Shown piece by piece: positions 6,371 to 14,937 of a stretch of DNA of 64,000 nucleotides. The position numbers and the translations under genes were made by a program. How positions within the stretch are numbered: position 1 is the first letter of the stretch; the number at the start of each line of letters is the position of its first letter. Source of the stretch: an uncultured Christensenella sp. (lineage in GTDB: Bacteria; Bacillota; Clostridia; Christensenellales; Borkfalkiaceae); contig CAJTLF010000009.1 in the NCBI GenBank assembly GCA_910577555.1, forward strand, positions 1 through 64,000. Reading direction: 5' to 3'. The notes beneath the pieces are model-generated. The model had not been told where the DNA came from. It was given only the letters and a program-made list of their open reading frames with translations, and did not search any database.

Positions 6371-8920
6371 TTATTTGGTTATTTTTTCGGGTGTTGCGGT
6401 AAATTCGTACTCTCCGCCGCAGACTTCGGAAACTTTACCGTCGGGCAAAACTATAGTTGCAACCGTGCCGCAAGGAACTTTTACGCGCAGTACGAAGTTG
6501 TTTCCGTCCAGCTTCCAATCGCTCGATATCACGCCGTAAGGGGTGTTGACTTCGCCTTTGGCAAAAGTTATACCGCCGCCGAGCAGGGGCGCGATGCGGT
6601 AGGTTTTATAACCGCCCGAAGTGGGCTCTATGCCCGCAATTCTCCTGTATAAGAAGTCGCCGACCGCGCCGAAGGCGTAGTGGTTGAATGAAATCATTCC
6701 GCCCGTACCGTCGTTGCCTATGGGGCACTGACCGTTTTCGTCCAATCCGTCCCAACGCTCCCACACTGTGGTTGCACCAACCTTAACTTCGTAAAGCCAC
6801 GAAGGGCACTCGGTATTGAGCAACGTTTTAAAAGCCGTTTCGGCTTTACCGTTATCCGCGAGCGCAAAGAGAATATACGGCGTGCCGGGGAAACCCGTAC
6901 CTATACGGTAATTGTTTTTTATTATAAGCTTTTCGAGATTTTCAGCCGCCTTTTCCCTTGCCGCGCCTTCGAACATATCGAAATAGAGCGGCAATACGTA
7001 AGCCGTCTGGAACTCGTTTTTGAGTTTGCCGTTGCCGTCCGTAAATACGTCCAGATACGCTTTCGAAACCTTTTTGCTGATTTTAAGATATTTTTTTGCG
7101 TCGTCCTTTTTGCCTAAAATTTCCGCGATACGGGAAAGCAGACAGGATACGTTTTTAAGGCTTGCCGTCGCCGTCCATTTGGAGCGAGCCTGCCACTGCG
7201 ACATTTTAGGCACGTCGGGCGCAACCCAGTCGCCGAAGTGAAACATTGCGGGAGTATGCCAGATATAGCGGTATTTACCTACACCCCAAATATTTGCCCA
7301 GAATTTGCAAGCCTTGAAATACTTTTGCATCATGGGATAATTTTTACGCAAAATTTCCTTATCTCCGCGCGCTTTGTATTCCGCCCAAGGCACTAATACG
7401 CACGCGTCGCCCCAGAAATCAACGGGGATTACCGTGGGCATAGTCGTAGGGAAACCGTAGCCCTGCGACGGTATAGTATTCGGCAAACTGCCGTTGCCGT
7501 GCTGTTCGGCGCGCATATCTTTTAACCACTTGTAAAAGAACCGCGAAGTATCGAAATTATAGCACGCCGTCTGCGCAAACACCGCTATATCCCCCGTCCA
7601 ACCCATTCTCTCGTCCCTTTGCGGGCAGTCCGTGGGTATATCGACGAAGTTGGATTTCGCGCTCCATACAATATTTTGGTTGAGCTTGTTCAACAGCTCG
7701 TTCGAGCAGGTAAAGCTGCCGTTTTGCGCAACCGACGAATAGAGAGCGTACGCGCAAATTTTTATATCTTTTTCGTCAACGCCCTTAACGGACGCGTAAC
7801 GGAAGCCCATATAAGTAAACGCGGGCGAATAAGTCTGATTGCCGTCCTTACAGATATACGTTGCCGTGGCTTTGGCGGTGCGAAGAAAAGTAGTGTTCAG
7901 CGAGCCGTCTTTATTGAGAATTTCGGCGTGGCGAACGGTCATAACCTGTCCCGCACTGCCTTTCAGTTCAATTTCCACCACGCCCGCAAAGTTCTGACCG
8001 AAATCGTAAATAATTTCGTCGCCGAGCTTTGAAACGGACACGGGCAGAAATTTTTCGTGACGGGTTACGGGCAAACCGTACTGAGCAACTATTTCGGGCT
8101 TGATTTTCACTTTTTCAAGACTTGCCGCGCGCCACACTATTTTGTCGTAGTCCACCGTAGCGTCGTAAATTTCGCCGTCGTAAAAATCTGCGAGCTTATA
8201 TGCGCCGTCGCGCGTTACCCGCCAGCTTTCGTCGGTTGATATTACCCGTTCGGTGTTATCTTCGAAGGTTACTCTCAACTCCAAAAGCAACGCCTGTCTA
8301 TCCGCCGTTATGCGGTTGTTGCGAGTGAATATGAACGAACCTACAGCCCAGCCGCCCGCAACCACCGCCGTCAGCGAATTGTTCTGCCGCACGCTTTGGG
8401 TTACGTCGTAAGTCTGATATTGCAGTTGCGATTTATAGGTAGTAAAGCCGGGAGCAAAGTAATCTTCGCCGACGCGCGAGCCGTTTAAATACAGCCCGTA
8501 TATTCCGATTGCGGTGGAATAGATTACCGCCGACTTTACGGGTTTTTCAAAATCGAAATCTTTTTTAAAGGTTAAAGGAACGGGCGAAACCTTTTTTTCT
8601 TTGAACTTATACTGCCCGTCCGTTATCCATTTGCCGACCCACGGAGTTTTTAATCTGCCAGTGGAAAAACACAGAGTTTTCTTATCCGAATTTCCCTTGC
8701 CGTCCTTTACCGTGAGTACCGATTTGTATTCGGTAAACGGCGAAAGAGATAACCCCTGCGGTCTTACGGCGACCTGAGAGAGCGCGTTGAACTTTCGTCC
8801 GTTTATATCTATTTCCGCAAAGGAAAGCTCTTCCCCTTCGTACGAGAAACCGAAAACGGGCAACTCGTCCGTCACGATATTTTCTTGCGTTCCGTTTTGG
8901 GTAAACGTTAAAATTTTCAT
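6371..8920 (-). CDS. Alpha-L-rhamnosidase (GH78)
   Basis: An 849-residue glycoside hydrolase that releases terminal L-rhamnose from plant glycosides or polysaccharides. The order is an N-terminal beta domain (about 1-130), the Bac_rhamnosid_N sandwich (about 130-300, with YGLYLNGSRVGEDYFAPG), a further beta domain, the (alpha/alpha)6 catalytic barrel (about 400-750) and a C-terminal sandwich. The family signature DCPQRDERMGWTGD carries the general acid Glu, and TVWERWDG carries the second catalytic Glu. There is no signal peptide, so it should act on small imported glycosides inside the cell. I place the start at the ATG at 8920 after a weak GGGG; a TTG four codons earlier has no better site. 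Confidence 0.92.
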   Translation of the reverse strand: MKILTFTQNGTQENIVTDELPVFGFSYEGEELSFAEIDINGRKFNALSQVAVRPQGLSLSPFTEYKSVLTVKDGKGNSDKKTLCFSTGRLKTPWVGKWITDGQYKFKEKKVSPVPLTFKKDFDFEKPVKSAVIYSTAIGIYGLYLNGSRVGEDYFAPGFTTYKSQLQYQTYDVTQSVRQNNSLTAVVAGGWAVGSFIFTRNNRITADRQALLLELRVTFEDNTERVISTDESWRVTRDGAYKLADFYDGEIYDATVDYDKIVWRAASLEKVKIKPEIVAQYGLPVTRHEKFLPVSVSKLGDEIIYDFGQNFAGVVEIELKGSAGQVMTVRHAEILNKDGSLNTTFLRTAKATATYICKDGNQTYSPAFTYMGFRYASVKGVDEKDIKICAYALYSSVAQNGSFTCSNELLNKLNQNIVWSAKSNFVDIPTDCPQRDERMGWTGDIAVFAQTACYNFDTSRFFYKWLKDMRAEQHGNGSLPNTIPSQGYGFPTTMPTVIPVDFWGDACVLVPWAEYKARGDKEILRKNYPMMQKYFKACKFWANIWGVGKYRYIWHTPAMFHFGDWVAPDVPKMSQWQARSKWTATASLKNVSCLLSRIAEILGKKDDAKKYLKISKKVSKAYLDVFTDGNGKLKNEFQTAYVLPLYFDMFEGAAREKAAENLEKLIIKNNYRIGTGFPGTPYILFALADNGKAETAFKTLLNTECPSWLYEVKVGATTVWERWDGLDENGQCPIGNDGTGGMISFNHYAFGAVGDFLYRRIAGIEPTSGGYKTYRIAPLLGGGITFAKGEVNTPYGVISSDWKLDGNNFVLRVKVPCGTVATIVLPDGKVSEVCGGEYEFTATPEKITK

Positions 8921-8998
8921 AATTGACCCCAATATATGCTTGATTTAATTATAATTCCAAAATAAAGAATTTGCAAGTAGTTTCGTATATTACGGCAA

Positions 8999-9055
8999 CG
9001 GCTGCGCCGAAAACCCGACACAGCCGCCCGTAAATTTATTTCGGTTTAACCGAAA
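8999..9055. other. Two hairpins downstream of the GH3 operon
   Basis: TTTCGGTT/AACCGAAA (9039-9055) and a longer stem with G-U pairs (8999-9024) lie between the rhamnosidase start and the end of the GH3 operon. Neither has a proper T-tract on the reverse strand. They may be weak terminators or mRNA-stabilising 3' structures. Confidence 0.35.
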
Positions 9056-9068
9056 CTACGATTTAGTT

Positions 9069-9608
9069 TTACGCAACCTGTGCTACCGTATCCGCTTTTT
9101 TTACCAAGCTGAAGAATACAGAAACTATACTGCCGATAGCCGCAATTGCAAAGATAATAAGTCCTGCAATAACCTGCGTGCCTACTTTAACGGCTTCGGG
9201 ATAAATTACGAGTTCTTCGTTGGAGAAGAAAGTCCAGCCAAGCCCCGTAAACGAGCCGTACACGAAGTAGAGCATTGCCGCCATTATGAGCGCGGGGGCA
9301 ACGATTCTCATTGCTCCGCCGACCGCGTCGACTACCTTACCTAATACGCCGTCAAGCTCGAACTGGCTTGCAACGATTGCGCCTACGAGAAATACCAGAG
9401 CAAGCACGCCGCAAGTAGTTACCATGGTAATCATTACGGAGTCTTCATCACGAACAGCTTCGTAGAAAGGCTGACTGCCGCTTGCAATTTCAAGATTCAT
9501 ACCTGCGCCGAGCGCCGCGCCGTATATTATGAGCGCGATAACCGTAAGGAGTATCGAACCCAACGTTATCCAAGTGCCTATACCCTGTTTTTTTATTAAA
9601 TTCAACAT
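9069..9608 (-). CDS. Four-helix membrane protein, partner of the GH3 enzyme
   Basis: A 179-residue protein with four predicted membrane segments (about 11-33, 60-82, 98-118 and 143-166) and a short extracellular loop rich in acidic residues. It starts 1 base after the stop of the GH3 gene, so translation is probably coupled. The N-terminus (LIKKQGIGTWITLGSIL) is short and positive, as expected inside the cell. No known transporter motif is seen. The tight link suggests that it sits in the membrane with the GH3 enzyme, which itself has membrane segments at both ends. Its role is unknown. Confidence 0.7.
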   Translation of the reverse strand: MLNLIKKQGIGTWITLGSILLTVIALIIYGAALGAGMNLEIASGSQPFYEAVRDEDSVMITMVTTCGVLALVFLVGAIVASQFELDGVLGKVVDAVGGAMRIVAPALIMAAMLYFVYGSFTGLGWTFFSNEELVIYPEAVKVGTQVIAGLIIFAIAAIGSIVSVFFSLVKKADTVAQVA

Positions 9609-9609
9609 A

Positions 9610-12600
9610 TTAGTTTTCCCCCTTCTTTTCGGGCAATACTATTGACGCAACCCAAGCAAGACCTGCAAGAGCGGTGCAAATTCCGAATACCGCTTCAAGA
9701 GCGATGAAGATATTTTCCCAACCTGCCACTTCGAGAGTTCCTACGGGGTCGTGGTGGGTTATCTGATAGGGAGGTACGACAATGTCTTCACCCGTATTTT
9801 CTACGCGCTCTACGTAAATTCCCGAACCGCTGTGCGCAATGGTGTAGAGCAGATACAGAGCGGTCTGGCGAGCCTGTGCAGCAAATACAGGGTCTTTTTT
9901 AGCGTTGCCGAGCGTTATATAGCTGAATGCAGTACTAAACACAGCGTTATCGCTTACGTTGTCACCCATCGAGTACTCAGTACCATTGCCGAAACCGGCA
10001 TATTCGTTTACAGTAGACATAATGAGAGCACCTACTTCATGATAACCGGCTCCCTTACCCATATCGGTAGAGATGATGCCCGTAAAGCCCCATTCGCCGC
10101 GCATTATATTTTTAATATAGCCGACGCTGTTGGTTACGTTTGTAGCTCCTATACGAGCGAAGGACATCATTACGCCCGAGCCGTTACCTTCGTCAACTCT
10201 CAACGCGCCTTCGTAGCAACGGGTATCCGTTTCGCGCACCTTCTGTTCGGTCATATAACACGCATTACCTTCACGGTTTCTTTCCTGGTCGTTAAAGCCC
10301 ATATGTTTAGGACCGCAGATTGAACCCTTTGAAACCGCGCCGCGGAGCTGTGCTTCGCCTATACGGTTGGTAAGCATGGGGTCTTCCGACATATATTCGG
10401 AATTACGGCCGTTGTATGCGTGACGGTGCTGGTTAAGACCCGCGCCCCATACGGTACCTGCGTTGGTGCTGAAGGCATCGTATGCTCCCTGTTCGGAAAG
10501 CCACAGTCCGCCTTCCCCTTCAAGCACGCCCCACTCGTAAGCAAGGTCGGGATTGAAGCTTGCTCCAAGCAACGTGTTTGACGCAAGAGCAAGATTTCTC
10601 TTAGTTCCGTCTGCAAGCGTAAGGTTCTGCGAATATCCCGCAACGCTTTCCGACTGACGACTTCCGGGATTTCCGATTTCTTCGAATATTCTGGACGAAC
10701 CGCCAGATTCACCTATGCTCGATATAGCCGTACCCAAATTGAGAGCCGCGGCAACTGCCTGCCATTCGTCGGAATTGATATCGGAGAACGCTTCGGGGTT
10801 TGTCTGTGCGACATTCATAATCCACTGCCAAACGGTTTGACCTTCGGCAAGACCTGCGGGCTTAACGCCTTCAACGTTTACCCATTTAGACGAGTCTTCT
10901 GTAGGAGTAACTTTGTACTGTGCGTTTTGAAGTTCTCTTATCCACTCTGCCTGTTTTTCCGCGCCCTCAATCGTAAATTTATTTTCGGGAGCAATGCCGC
11001 TGTCGTTGGTATAATTGGTGTAGTTCTTGGGGAAAGTTCCTTCCCAGTCACTTCTGGAAAGATAAGTTACGGTATCTTCACCCAAGAAGTAATTTATATC
11101 GGCGTTTTCCATCTGATTTCTTACTTCAACGCCGTTGGAAACAGAGAAAGTTTTGTCGTCGAACGATTTAAGCTCATCCCAGACCGCAACCCTGTTGATA
11201 GTAGTTGTTCCGTCCGTCTTATGTCCCTGTTCGGCAAGTATGTTGTTTACCGCCGCGTGCGCGCCGGCTGCCGCAGTGAACAGATAGTCGCCCTGGTCAA
11301 GCACGTAAGTGCCGGCACCGTTCAAAGCCGAAGAGTCCCAGCTTGCAAGGTATCTGGTTGGTACGGTAATCTGTATAGTTTCAGACTCGCCAGCCTTTAC
11401 GCTTACCTTTTTGGAGTTAAGGAAGTCAACCGCAGACTTTTCAACCTTGTTGTCTATATCGTACTGAGTATACGGTCTGTTTACGTAGAGCTGAGCAAGG
11501 AAATAACCGTCTTCCGTACCGTTGTTTGTAACCCTGACAGATGCAGTCGTTTTACCGTTTTCGGAAAGGTCGACCTTAACGTCAAGTATTTCCTGCGTGT
11601 AGGGAATATAGGAAAGGCTTTGACCGAAAGTAAATACTACTTCGTCCGAGTAATCCCACGCTTTACCGGTAGACGAACCGGCAGTAGATTTAGCATTATA
11701 AGAAGCGTTTACTATGGAATCGTAATAGCGGGTCTCGTAATATTTGTAACCTACGTAAACGCCTTCCGCTTCTACTATATAATTGTTGGCAAGGTAGGAT
11801 ATATTGCCGGTTCTTCCAAGAAGGTCGCCACCTGCGGAAATCGTATTAAGGTCTGAATATTGCTGTTCACCCATATTTATGGACGCAGGGGTATAGCTGT
11901 TGTCGTATACGTAAGTATCGGTAAGTCCGCCAGTGGCGTTTACTTTGCCCGCAAGTACGTTTGCAATACCCTGATACTGGTAATCGTTAGGAATACCGCA
12001 GAAGCCTATTGCGTCTACTTCATACTGACCGCCTTCTTCTACGAGAGGTCCAAGCTCCATTGCGTTTGCGGAAACTATGAGAACTACTACCTTAGCGCAT
12101 TTTTCCTTTGCGAGCTGAACGAGTTTTAACTCCGCTTCGGAAAGCGCGAGCGGGTCTTCTCCATTCGTTGCCGAGTCTACCTTATAGTTATTACCTTCGC
12201 CGCCGCCGCGACCGAGCGTAACTATACCGGTGGTTGACGATTTGTCGATATTCCAACTGTTTATAACTTCGTCTTCGGGAGCGACTTCAGGAATTGTATA
12301 AGTTATATCAGCCCACGGAATAGGCGGGTCGCCCCAAGTAGCGCCGGGAACCCTATTACTAGGCGATGTCATTTTGCCAGTGAAGTGTTCGCTTAAAACG
12401 GTATCGTTTACGGTAATTCCGTCTATCGAATCAAACGCGGCTTTAAGAGTAATTTTATCTGAATTGTTTGCCACAACGCCGGTATGACCCGAAGGCAGGT
12501 TGTACGAGCTCCAACCGAAGAGCGCGACTTTGCTGCCTGCCGCCGACTTATTCAAAGGAAGAGCTTTAGAGCCGTTATTTTCGTCGTTCTTTAAAAGTGC

Positions 12601-12912
12601 AAAGCCTTCTTCACCCTGTTTTACAAGGTGCGACTTCAACGCATTAAAATATGCGTCGGCAGAGTCGTAATCCTTCTCATAGTTCTTGCCTTTGAGATAG
12701 GAATAACCTTCTAACGAGCCGGGGATAGTGTATCCGGGAACGTCTTCCACCCAATCATTATAAATTGTACGGTCAACGTTGAAATAACCGTCCACCCAGC
12801 CGATTGCCAATTCCGACTTAGCGATGCCGTAGCCGACCGTTGACAAGGTGAGAAGTGCAGCCGAAGTTGCGGCTATGCCACGGAAAATCGGCTTGAGTTT
12901 CTTTACTTTCAT
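9610..12912 (-). CDS. Membrane-anchored beta-glucosidase-like GH3 enzyme with inverted domains
   Basis: An 1100-residue protein with an excellent AGGAGG before its ATG. In order: a membrane segment or uncleaved signal (about 10-32), the GH3 C-terminal alpha/beta domain (about 90-430), a fibronectin-III-like domain (about 450-570), the GH3 TIM-barrel domain (about 690-1010) and a second membrane segment near the end (about 1065-1090). The barrel keeps the substrate motif GPKHMGFNDQERNR and a probable nucleophile Asp in GIISTDMG, where most GH3 enzymes have SDW. Most GH3 enzymes carry the barrel first; the reversed order is known from some ruminal beta-glucosidases. Anchors at both ends would hold it outside the cell, close to the small membrane partner at 9069-9608. 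The exact sugar is not predictable. Confidence 0.88.
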   Translation of the reverse strand: MKVKKLKPIFRGIAATSAALLTLSTVGYGIAKSELAIGWVDGYFNVDRTIYNDWVEDVPGYTIPGSLEGYSYLKGKNYEKDYDSADAYFNALKSHLVKQGEEGFALLKNDENNGSKALPLNKSAAGSKVALFGWSSYNLPSGHTGVVANNSDKITLKAAFDSIDGITVNDTVLSEHFTGKMTSPSNRVPGATWGDPPIPWADITYTIPEVAPEDEVINSWNIDKSSTTGIVTLGRGGGEGNNYKVDSATNGEDPLALSEAELKLVQLAKEKCAKVVVLIVSANAMELGPLVEEGGQYEVDAIGFCGIPNDYQYQGIANVLAGKVNATGGLTDTYVYDNSYTPASINMGEQQYSDLNTISAGGDLLGRTGNISYLANNYIVEAEGVYVGYKYYETRYYDSIVNASYNAKSTAGSSTGKAWDYSDEVVFTFGQSLSYIPYTQEILDVKVDLSENGKTTASVRVTNNGTEDGYFLAQLYVNRPYTQYDIDNKVEKSAVDFLNSKKVSVKAGESETIQITVPTRYLASWDSSALNGAGTYVLDQGDYLFTAAAGAHAAVNNILAEQGHKTDGTTTINRVAVWDELKSFDDKTFSVSNGVEVRNQMENADINYFLGEDTVTYLSRSDWEGTFPKNYTNYTNDSGIAPENKFTIEGAEKQAEWIRELQNAQYKVTPTEDSSKWVNVEGVKPAGLAEGQTVWQWIMNVAQTNPEAFSDINSDEWQAVAAALNLGTAISSIGESGGSSRIFEEIGNPGSRQSESVAGYSQNLTLADGTKRNLALASNTLLGASFNPDLAYEWGVLEGEGGLWLSEQGAYDAFSTNAGTVWGAGLNQHRHAYNGRNSEYMSEDPMLTNRIGEAQLRGAVSKGSICGPKHMGFNDQERNREGNACYMTEQKVRETDTRCYEGALRVDEGNGSGVMMSFARIGATNVTNSVGYIKNIMRGEWGFTGIISTDMGKGAGYHEVGALIMSTVNEYAGFGNGTEYSMGDNVSDNAVFSTAFSYITLGNAKKDPVFAAQARQTALYLLYTIAHSGSGIYVERVENTGEDIVVPPYQITHHDPVGTLEVAGWENIFIALEAVFGICTALAGLAWVASIVLPEKKGEN

Positions 12913-13294
12913 TAATTTCCTCCTATAGAAATAATTTAAAATTTAACCTTTAAGGTCAGATTTGAGCCGCAATAAATATTAAAGCAATTAACGATTTTTA
13001 TTAAGTGTTACGCACTTAATACGAACGGGGGCGCCCCCGTTCTGCCATTGTGATTTTATCACACATGGCGTTAATATTTATCGCTTTTTCTTCATACTAT
13101 CACAGCATTCAGTCATTGTCAATATTTATTCGAAAATGATTGAAATGTTGGCAATTAATCATATTTTTTATTTAAAACGCGCAAAAACAAACCAAAACGG
13201 TCACAGTGTGGGAAAATTTTTTTGTAAAAGCCGTTGACAACCGCTTAACCAAGTATTATTATAAAAGAAAAAATACGGCTGAACGGGTGAATAT
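12913..13294. promoter_or_regulatory. Divergent control region of the GH3 operon and DeoR gene
   Basis: No gene lies in these 382 bases. They hold an 11-base palindrome ACCTTTAAGGT (12946-12956), the hairpin TTAAGTG/CACTTAA (13001-13019), a perfect 20-base palindrome (13023-13042, GAACGGGGGC and its complement) and the nested inverted repeat 13044-13069, whose core is TGTGAT-TTT-ATCACA (13049-13063). All would lie in the 5' leader or promoter of the GH3 operon. The TGTGAT palindrome is the best operator candidate, for the neighbouring DeoR protein or for another regulator. Confidence 0.5.
13234..13262 (+). promoter_or_regulatory. Promoter of the DeoR gene
   Basis: TTGACA (13234-13239), a 17-base spacer and TATTAT (13257-13262), followed by the start codon at 13295. 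Confidence 0.75.
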
Positions 13295-14041
13295 ATGTAC
13301 AGTACCGAAAGAGTTGATTTAATACTGAATTATCTTAAACTAAACAAGCGCGCGTCTATTCCCGAGCTTACGAAAGTGCTTTTTGTGAGCGAGGCGACCG
13401 TGCGGCGAGACCTTAACGAAATGCAGGCGTTAGGGCTTATTACCAGAACGCACGGCGGCGCGCTTTACGCGGAAGAATCGCAGGAGATTTCCATTTTCGT
13501 AAGAAAGACGAAGAGCGCGAAGGAAAAGGAGCTTACCGCGTCGGTAGCGTTAAAAGTTTTACCCGATTTTCAAACCGTGTTTATAGACGACTCTTCCACC
13601 TGTTTTGCATTGGCGGAAAGAATGAACTTTTCGCATAAGACGGTAGTTACGAACGGGTTAAGGCTCGTTTCTTATCTTGCGGAAAAGAACGACGTGCGGG
13701 TGATTTTGCTCGGCGGGGAATTGTTGCAGAACGGGAACGCCGTTTCGGGGGCGTTGGCTTTCAGGAATTTAAGGGATTTACGGATGGATTTGATGCTTTC
13801 GTCGTGTGCCGCCATTTCCACGCAGGGGACTTTCGAACACTCGACAGAAGTTATGGAGTTGAAAAATATCGCGTTCGAGCAGTGTTCACAAAGACTTATG
13901 CTTGTTGACAGCAACAAGTTTAATTCGAAAGCTACTTACCGTACGCGACCGGTGAAAGATTACGACCTGGTTATAACGAACGCGGACGACGACGTTACAG
14001 AACCTTTTAAACAGTCGGGAGTTAAAATTATAAACGAATAA
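13295..14041 (+). CDS. DeoR/GlpR family transcription regulator
   Basis: A 248-residue repressor. The N-terminal winged helix (about 1-58) has the family pattern RVDLILNYLKLNKRASIPEL and VSEATVRRDLNEMQ, followed by the conserved RTHGGAL. The C-terminal DeoR sensor domain (about 75-230) is the sugar-phosphate-binding fold. It keeps the DDSSTCFALAERM and VDSNKFNSKA motifs. It diverges from the GH3 operon, so control of that operon by a phosphorylated sugar is a reasonable inference. It has its own consensus promoter and ends at a strong terminator. The ribosome site (GGGTGA) is weak. Confidence 0.88.
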   Translation: MYSTERVDLILNYLKLNKRASIPELTKVLFVSEATVRRDLNEMQALGLITRTHGGALYAEESQEISIFVRKTKSAKEKELTASVALKVLPDFQTVFIDDSSTCFALAERMNFSHKTVVTNGLRLVSYLAEKNDVRVILLGGELLQNGNAVSGALAFRNLRDLRMDLMLSSCAAISTQGTFEHSTEVMELKNIAFEQCSQRLMLVDSNKFNSKATYRTRPVKDYDLVITNADDDVTEPFKQSGVKIINE

Positions 14042-14052
14042 GGTTTTGCAAT

Positions 14053-14087
14053 AAAAAAAGCGGCGTTTTGAAAACGCCGCTTTTTTA
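14053..14087. terminator. Bidirectional terminator
   Basis: AAAAAAGCGGCGTTT pairs with AAACGCCGCTTTTTT around a tiny loop. It separates the rightward deoR-type gene from the leftward frameshifted gene. Confidence 0.85.
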
Positions 14088-14100
14088 ACGATTTTATTTA

Positions 14101-14594
14101 TTATAATAATTGCTGAGCCGCCGCTATTATTGCATAACCGATGCCGCAACAAATGCCGAAGGTTACGCCAAGTATGGCTATGGAAATTACAACTTTGAGC
14201 CATATGGGCTTTACGCCCTTTATGATGAAGAGATTTAAACACGACAACACCGCGCTTATTCCGCCGCCTATCAAGCCGCCGACGACGGGAACTATTTCAC
14301 AGAGCGCGACCACGTTGCCCCAGACCATTATAAGCAGGAACGGCAATACCGAAAGCACGATTTCATACCATTAACGGGTTGGGTAAGCCTTACCGTTTCT
14401 TCACCTGCGGCTAAAACCGCGCCCTGAATATAGTTGCCGTTTATGACGTAATACTCCCCGCTTTCCGTGACGAAGGTCTTTTTATTGGTTTTCTGCAACC
14501 GGACGCCGTTGACCTGCAAGGACTTTTTACCCGTCCAAAAATTCTCTTCATAGACGATTTCGCCCAGCTTTTCGTGTTGAATTACTTCTCTCAT
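14101..14594 (-). pseudogene. Frameshifted small membrane protein gene
   Basis: Two reverse-strand frames overlap. The first starts at 14594 (ATG after AAAGGAG) and encodes a soluble head beginning MREVIQHEKLGEIVYEENFW. It runs through VNG and then meets an early stop at 14328. A second frame carries YEIVLSVLPFLLIMVWGN and three membrane segments down to 14101. Joined near base 14365 by one extra base they give a coherent protein of about 164 residues: a head of about 75 residues and a membrane domain with GGLIGGGISA. That matches the layout of a small membrane family I recall from Clostridia. So there is a one-base loss or a sequencing error here. A hairpin (14631-14657) lies in its leader. 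Confidence 0.75.
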
Positions 14595-14630
14595 TTTTCT
14601 CCTTTAAGGGGCGTGTTATTTTAATTTTTT

Positions 14631-14657
14631 TTACGCACTTATTTTATAAGTGCGTAA
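14631..14657. repeat. 11-bp perfect inverted repeat, motif shared with the GH3 leader
   Basis: TTACGCACTTA (14631-14641) and its exact complement (14647-14657) flank a 5-base loop. No T-tract follows on either strand. The half-site TTACGCACTTA also occurs in the hairpin at 13001-13019. Both lie in the leaders of leftward genes. Confidence 0.55.
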
Positions 14658-14722
14658 AGTGATACCCCTTTACTTATCGTAATTTATTATATCACGGCAA
14701 GCACGGTTTGTCAATAATCAAA

Positions 14723-14755
14723 GTAAAATACCCTTCGGTACTTACCGAAGGGTAA
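14723..14755 (-). terminator. Terminator of the tRNA-Thr gene
   Basis: On the reverse strand CCCTTCGGTA/TACCGAAGGG, a 10-bp stem with a 2-base loop, is followed by TATTTTAC. It lies 6-10 bases after the tRNA 3' end. Confidence 0.75.
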
Positions 14756-14760
14756 AAAAA

Positions 14761-14836
14761 TGGAGCTACTGGCCGGACTTGAACCGGCGACCTGCTGATT
14801 ACGAATCAGCTGCTCTACCAACTGAGCCACAGTAGC
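14761..14836 (-). tRNA. tRNA-Thr (anticodon CGT)
   Basis: The reverse strand folds into a full cloverleaf of 76 bases: acceptor GCTACTG/CAGTAGC, D-loop with AGTTGGTA, anticodon stem GCTGA/TCAGC around TTCGTAA (anticodon CGT, reading ACG), T-arm GCCGGTTCAAGTCCGGC, discriminator T and an encoded CCA. Confidence 0.95.
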
Positions 14837-14937
14837 GAAACGCTTAATCGACTATATAATTATATCAAAAATAATTTATTTTGCAAGCAATTTCAGGGGT
14901 AAGTTTTAAATTTGTAAAAATCCAAATATAATATTAT

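Noticed and set aside
10837..11856. Long forward frame of 339 codons opposite the GH3 gene
   Set aside because: Codon bias of the GH3 strand leaves the antisense frame open by chance; there is no ribosome site and the GH3 protein is clearly real.
13049..13063. TGTGATTTTATCACA as a CRP/FNR site
   Set aside because: The half-sites are separated by one base fewer than the usual TGTGA-N6-TCACA, and no such regulator is in the window. I keep it only as an unnamed operator candidate.
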